This document shows positions 59,765 through 64,000 of a stretch of DNA of 64,000 nucleotides, piece after piece (the stretch's first letter is position 1; the number at the start of each line of letters is the position of its first letter). Location of the stretch: contig NZ_SAXA01000008.1 in the NCBI RefSeq assembly GCF_004122035.1, forward strand, positions 62,001 to 126,000, written 5' to 3'. The translations under genes and the position numbers were made by a program. The notes beneath the pieces are model-generated. The model was not told the origin of the DNA. It did not search any database and saw only the letters and a program-made list of their open reading frames with translations. This stretch comes from Ancylomarina salipaludis (GTDB lineage Bacteria; Bacteroidota; Bacteroidia; Bacteroidales; Marinifilaceae).

Positions 59765-61144
59765 TTATTTTGAATTTTGTTCTAGATTTGGATTTCTTGT
59801 AATCGCTTCAATTGAGAAAGGTTGAATATACAAGTGTGAATTAGGCTTTAAAGTATAAGTTTTACCTTTAAAAGTTTTGTTTAAAGTTATAGCATATTCA
59901 GGCTCTGTATTCAATCTTCTTAAATCCCAATATCTGTTAGGTGTTAAATACATCTCTCTTGCTCTTTCGGCAATAATAATATCCATGGCTTCTTTGATAT
60001 TAGACGCGTTTAAAGCGACATAACTCTCAGGCTTAAAACGTTTCTCTCTTAATTTATTAACAATATCAATTGCATCCTGAAACTTTCCTCCTCTTGCCAA
60101 ACATTCTGCTTTCATTAAGAATACCTCAGCAGATCGAATACCTCCAGCATTTTGTTGAAAGCTGCCGGGAATAAGACCATAATACATGGTACCTTCAGGT
60201 AAAAATGGAGCAGTGGCAAAAAATGTTTCCAAACGAATATCACCAGTTTCGAACTTTTCAACAAATTCAGGACTAACAATATTCAAAAACAAACCATTAA
60301 TTGCATCAAATCCATATCTAAACAAATTATGTTCCTGCATACCGTAATCCACCTGAACAGTGTATGGACTTACTTGGTATTGCTCATTATAGGCAACTAA
60401 ATCGAATAGATAATCATTGTATTTTAAGGACTCTTCAGCAGCAGTTAATGCCAATCCAAACTCCTTTTTAAAAAGATGTACTTTTGCTTTTAATGCATAC
60501 CCCAAAGCTTTTCCTGGGCGAAATGTGTTATTAGGTTGAGCAGGTAAATGTTCCAATGCATCAGCTATGTCCTGCTCTATAGCATCGTAAACCTTCTGTA
60601 CACTAGACTGAGGAAGTATAGCTTCCATATCAAAATTAACCGATAGAATCACACCTCTATCAACAGCAGCATTATCCTTATTATAATGTTTAGCATAAAA
60701 GTTAATTAAATAAAAATTGTTAAAGGCTCTTAATATCTGAGCTTGAGCTTTCACCTTTTTCTTTAGTTTATCATCTCCTTCAGCTTCGTCAATCTGATTA
60801 ATAATGACATTATAGTGAGCAATTCGCTTATAACAGTTATTATATAACATATCCTGCTCAATAAATTTAGCTCGATCAGCCGATTCATTAAAGGTGAAAT
60901 TTGCCTTCAAAACAGGAAATTCATCTTCGGTTATCCATCTTTCATCCATCACCGAGGATTCATCTACTAAATAACCAACGTCACCAAGAGGAAATGTAAA
61001 AAGATGGTCACTCTCTAGTAAAGCTGAATACTCTTCAGCGTTTTGAAGAATTTTTCTTCCTTTAGGTTCAACATCCAAATAATCATCACATGCAGAGAAT
61101 AAAAGCCCTACAAAAGTTATAAGTATTATTATTTTATTTTTCAT
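59765..61144 (-). CDS. RagB/SusD-family nutrient-binding lipoprotein
   Basis: A 459-aa lipoprotein with lipobox (LLFSACDDYLDVEPKG, Cys about 19). The helical SusD fold shows YKRIAHYNVIINQIDEAEGD, RAFNNFYLINFYAKHYNKD (about 140-158), TPNRYWDLRRLNTEPEYAI near the C-terminus and an ending in LEQNSK. This is the classical RagB/SusD group, distinct from the SusD-like 2 protein of the first locus. It should cap the adjacent SusC-type barrel. The gene lies 15 bp after the susC stop. No polysaccharide-degrading enzyme is near. Confidence 0.96.
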   Translation of the reverse strand: MKNKIIILITFVGLLFSACDDYLDVEPKGRKILQNAEEYSALLESDHLFTFPLGDVGYLVDESSVMDERWITEDEFPVLKANFTFNESADRAKFIEQDMLYNNCYKRIAHYNVIINQIDEAEGDDKLKKKVKAQAQILRAFNNFYLINFYAKHYNKDNAAVDRGVILSVNFDMEAILPQSSVQKVYDAIEQDIADALEHLPAQPNNTFRPGKALGYALKAKVHLFKKEFGLALTAAEESLKYNDYLFDLVAYNEQYQVSPYTVQVDYGMQEHNLFRYGFDAINGLFLNIVSPEFVEKFETGDIRLETFFATAPFLPEGTMYYGLIPGSFQQNAGGIRSAEVFLMKAECLARGGKFQDAIDIVNKLREKRFKPESYVALNASNIKEAMDIIIAERAREMYLTPNRYWDLRRLNTEPEYAITLNKTFKGKTYTLKPNSHLYIQPFSIEAITRNPNLEQNSK

Positions 61145-61159
61145 GTTTTTTTTTTGACT

Positions 61160-64000
61160 TTAAAAACCAAGTTTAACTCCTACTGACCAAGATGACATTT
61201 GAGGAAATTCTCTACTCCCATACTGTGCGTTAAAGGCTTCCGGATCAATATTATTTCCTGCAGAACACCAATACATTGGATTAGTAACCTGAGCTTTCAC
61301 CTGAAATGTTTTTGCATGTAACTTTTTTGCTAATGCTTGTGGTAAACGATAAGCCAACACAACATTCCTTAATTTTACAAAATCGGCATTTAACACGTGT
61401 GTATCAGCATACCTCCAGTGCTCTCCTCTATATCCGTTATAAGAATAAGTTGCCATTCTCGGAATCTCAGTCCTTGTGTTTTCAGGAGTCCATCTTCTAG
61501 TAATATCACTATGTATATTGCCATATCCAATTCCTTCATACAAAGGTGTCACGTCTTTTCTTAATTTATGACCTCCGTAAAATACAATCAAAGCACTTAA
61601 TTCAAAATTCTTGTAGCTAACCCTATTACTAAAAGAACCATTATAAACAGGATCAAACTGTCCAACATGTACTAACCCTTTCGGATCACGCATTTGATCA
61701 TTAGCAATAATATTTCCTTCCGGATCATAAATAGATGGGTCTCCATTTTCTGTTAATCCCGCGTATTTATAGGCGTACAGTGAATTAAAAGCTTTTCCTT
61801 TTTCGTAATAATTTCTAGGATTATCTAAAAGATCTTCGGCATTGATCACATCGAAATTCACTTTCTCAACTTTATTCTTGTTCCAAGAGATTACTGCCGA
61901 TGATGTCCAATTAAACAATTTTGTTGAAATCCAATCGTAAGAAAGAGATAATTCAAATCCATTATTTGACATGGCCCCATTGTTCACTTTTGCTTTAGCA
62001 AACCCTACTGCCGGATCTAAATTTTTATTAGCCAACAAATCTGAGCTATATTTATGGTATATGTCTACAACTCCTCTTAATTTATTGTTGAACATTGAAA
62101 AGTCTAGCCCAAAATTATAGGTCGACGTTTTCTCCCATCTTAACAATGGGTTTGGAGGGCTCATAATAGTTGCTGCCAAATTACTTGTTTTATAATTATT
62201 GGACATAGCAGCAATCAAATATGGGCTGGATGACTGATCAACATTTCCATTCACGCCATATGATGCTCTTAACTTTAACATATTAAGCCAATCTGCATCT
62301 TTCAAAAACTCCTCATTTGACAGATTCCATGCTGCCCCTAATGACCATAGAGGACGATAACGATATTTCGGATCAGAACCAAAAAGATCAGCTTGATCGA
62401 CTCTAACACTCGCATTAAAACTATACTTGTTTAGTAAAGTGTAACCTGCATTTCCATATAAAGAGAAAAACCTGTGTCTTACTTCTCTCACATAATCAGA
62501 AGGAGTTAATGTTTGTGAAAACCTATTATACAGCTCACCACTAATGCCACTTGCCAATTTCTGCCAATCCATATATTGGGTCGATAAGATTGTTGCATCG
62601 TAACCATACACTTTTGTTCCCTGAGATCGATAGAAGTTTTCTCTCACTTCGGTACCTGCAATTACAGTAAGAGCATGATTTTCACCAAAGTTTTTATCGA
62701 AATTAAGCTGATTCCTTAATGTGTAGTTTTTAGCCGTCGTAAATTTAGAATCTAATGCTCCGGCATCGGGGACATAATATTTCAATTTGGTATTTTCCTG
62801 TACTGCATACTTGTTAATCAAATTACGCATTTCAAAACTTTCTCTTTCAGAATATCTTTCACTACTTGAATGTATTCTTTCGTATTGAAACTTTGTATTG
62901 TACTTTAATCCTTTTAGTAAATGAAAATCTGCATTCACAAACATTCTTAGGTTTTGAGTGTTGTCTTTTGTGAAATCTTTTTCCAGCTCGTCTAGTATGT
63001 TATAGCCAATATCATGCAACCCATCTATTTGTTGAATTTCAGACAAGCGCTTAGGGTTATAATTGTAGTAATTCACTCTGTTTCCATTTTCATCCAATAC
63101 TCTTTCATATGGAAGAATATCTGTCATGCTTTTTAAAGCATCGTGAGACTTACCTTGACTTACAGAAAGATTTGCCCCATACCCTACTGAAAACCAATTA
63201 TACAATTTTATATCATTTTTCAAATAGAAATTATATTTCTCATCGTTATGTGTACGAGTAGTATGTTGGTTTAGTAAGGCATTGGCTGAAAAAATCAAAT
63301 TTGACTTTTCACCTGCTTTCCTAAAACTTAAGTTATATTGTTGCTTTAGTGCATTACGATATACCTCATCGCTATATTGTTTTCGATAGTCGTTCTTTCG
63401 TAGATTATTAATTTCCCGACTAGCTTCCTCCTTAGATAGTTTTCCTTCAGCAACCATTCTATAGTAGTTGTAAACTTTAGAATAAGCAGTCTGATCACGA
63501 TCCAAATTATTGAAATAACTAAGGTTATCTTTTTTATAGGTTGGGTTGTTTTCTAAATAATTAATTTCGTAATCAATAATATCACTAGTTGAAGCATAAG
63601 AAAAGTAATCCATAGCAGGTTTCTCAGTTATCGTGAAATCTGCATTAAAATCAACACTTGTTTCTCCTACTTTTGCTTTTTTTGTAGTTACTACAATAAT
63701 ACCATTAGCAGCTCTAGCCCCATAAATAGAGGCAGCACCAGCATCTTTCAATACAACAACACTCTCAATATCGTTAGGATTAATCGAAGACAAACCACTT
63801 TCAATAGGCAAACCATCAACAACAACCAATGGATTACTATTTACGTTAAAAGAGCCTCTCCCTCGAATCACCATGTCTCCTTTATAAGAGCTTAAACCTG
63901 CCACTTTACCTTCAATAACTGTCGATATATTCGAAACAATTTGGGTTTCTAACTCTTCATTTTTAAGAATAGAATATGATCCTGTAGATCTTTCTTTTGA
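61160..64000 (-). CDS. SusC/RagA-family TonB-linked outer-membrane transporter, 5' end beyond window
   Basis: An open frame on the minus strand that continues to the right edge of the window; the first visible residues are SKERSTGSYSILKNEELETQ, inside the plug domain. The SusC hallmark LKDAGAASIYGARAANGIIV follows, then a large beta-barrel ending in WSVGVKLGF. At least 946 residues are present; the signal peptide and regulatory N-terminal domain lie outside. A GTG at 63904 is only an internal valine codon (in VIEGKVAGLSSYKG), not a start. With the adjacent SusD it forms an outer-membrane importer. Confidence 0.96.
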   Translation of the reverse strand, partial: SKERSTGSYSILKNEELETQIVSNISTVIEGKVAGLSSYKGDMVIRGRGSFNVNSNPLVVVDGLPIESGLSSINPNDIESVVVLKDAGAASIYGARAANGIIVVTTKKAKVGETSVDFNADFTITEKPAMDYFSYASTSDIIDYEINYLENNPTYKKDNLSYFNNLDRDQTAYSKVYNYYRMVAEGKLSKEEASREINNLRKNDYRKQYSDEVYRNALKQQYNLSFRKAGEKSNLIFSANALLNQHTTRTHNDEKYNFYLKNDIKLYNWFSVGYGANLSVSQGKSHDALKSMTDILPYERVLDENGNRVNYYNYNPKRLSEIQQIDGLHDIGYNILDELEKDFTKDNTQNLRMFVNADFHLLKGLKYNTKFQYERIHSSSERYSERESFEMRNLINKYAVQENTKLKYYVPDAGALDSKFTTAKNYTLRNQLNFDKNFGENHALTVIAGTEVRENFYRSQGTKVYGYDATILSTQYMDWQKLASGISGELYNRFSQTLTPSDYVREVRHRFFSLYGNAGYTLLNKYSFNASVRVDQADLFGSDPKYRYRPLWSLGAAWNLSNEEFLKDADWLNMLKLRASYGVNGNVDQSSSPYLIAAMSNNYKTSNLAATIMSPPNPLLRWEKTSTYNFGLDFSMFNNKLRGVVDIYHKYSSDLLANKNLDPAVGFAKAKVNNGAMSNNGFELSLSYDWISTKLFNWTSSAVISWNKNKVEKVNFDVINAEDLLDNPRNYYEKGKAFNSLYAYKYAGLTENGDPSIYDPEGNIIANDQMRDPKGLVHVGQFDPVYNGSFSNRVSYKNFELSALIVFYGGHKLRKDVTPLYEGIGYGNIHSDITRRWTPENTRTEIPRMATYSYNGYRGEHWRYADTHVLNADFVKLRNVVLAYRLPQALAKKLHAKTFQVKAQVTNPMYWCSAGNNIDPEAFNAQYGSREFPQMSSWSVGVKLGF

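Noticed and set aside
63902-63904. GTG start for the second SusC
   Set aside because: The frame stays open to the window edge and the upstream residues match the plug domain, so the gene begins outside the window.

Overview
The window comes from a member of the Bacteroidota, most likely Bacteroidales/Marinilabiliales (the order is an inference). The evidence is two SusC/SusD outer-membrane nutrient-uptake pairs, TlpA/DUF4369 lipoproteins, a Bacteroidota-type bifunctional DAHP synthase–chorismate mutase, almost no Shine-Dalgarno sequences, and promoters of the TTG / TAnnTTTG type (-33/-7), for example those of HU, the B12 operon, the SPFH operon and trp. No tRNA, rRNA, CRISPR array, insertion sequence or prophage was seen.

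Layout. 1-9.1 kb is mostly housekeeping on the minus strand: an exported protein cut by the window edge, a class III aminotransferase, an orphan LytTR response regulator, a TrmH-type RNA methyltransferase, HU, a vitamin B12 uptake operon (btuF-btuC-btuD) behind a clear cobalamin riboswitch, and an SPFH protein plus ribbon-helix-helix protein operon whose promoter carries a tandem 11-bp repeat. 9.6-15.6 kb holds dnaA, a DMT transporter, a YigZ/IMPACT protein, a DEDDh exonuclease, a TtcA-like tRNA thiolase and a DbpA-like helicase. 15.7-21.5 kb is a susC-susD-lipoprotein operon. 22-26.4 kb holds folD, ffh and argS, followed by a small avidin-family protein.

27.1-46 kb is the most interesting part. 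It starts with four tandem copies of a roughly 117-nt small RNA gene, each with its own promoter and terminator and with base changes that preserve the stems. Three amino-acid operons follow, and each is preceded by a leader peptide plus terminator. lysC-lysA has a Lys-containing leader. trpEGDCFBA has a leader with three consecutive Trp codons. pheA-aminotransferase-tyrA-DAHPS/CM has two complete Phe/Tyr attenuators in series. Together these genes supply lysine, tryptophan, phenylalanine and tyrosine, and all appear to be controlled by ribosome-mediated attenuation. A 1020-aa ABCG-like transporter lies convergent to trp.

45.7-54 kb carries cysQ, a TonB-C-domain protein, an SLC13 permease, a DUF2284 protein, a secreted beta-propeller-like protein and PEP carboxylase, with REP-like palindromes between genes. 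54.0-54.8 kb is a repeat-rich intergenic region: a duplicated structured element of about 157 bp and a 122-bp tandem repeat. It precedes an AT-rich pair of exported proteins, one with an HExxH metallopeptidase motif. 57.8-64 kb is a second susC-susD locus followed by a TlpA-family reductase and a small thioredoxin; its susC runs off the right edge.
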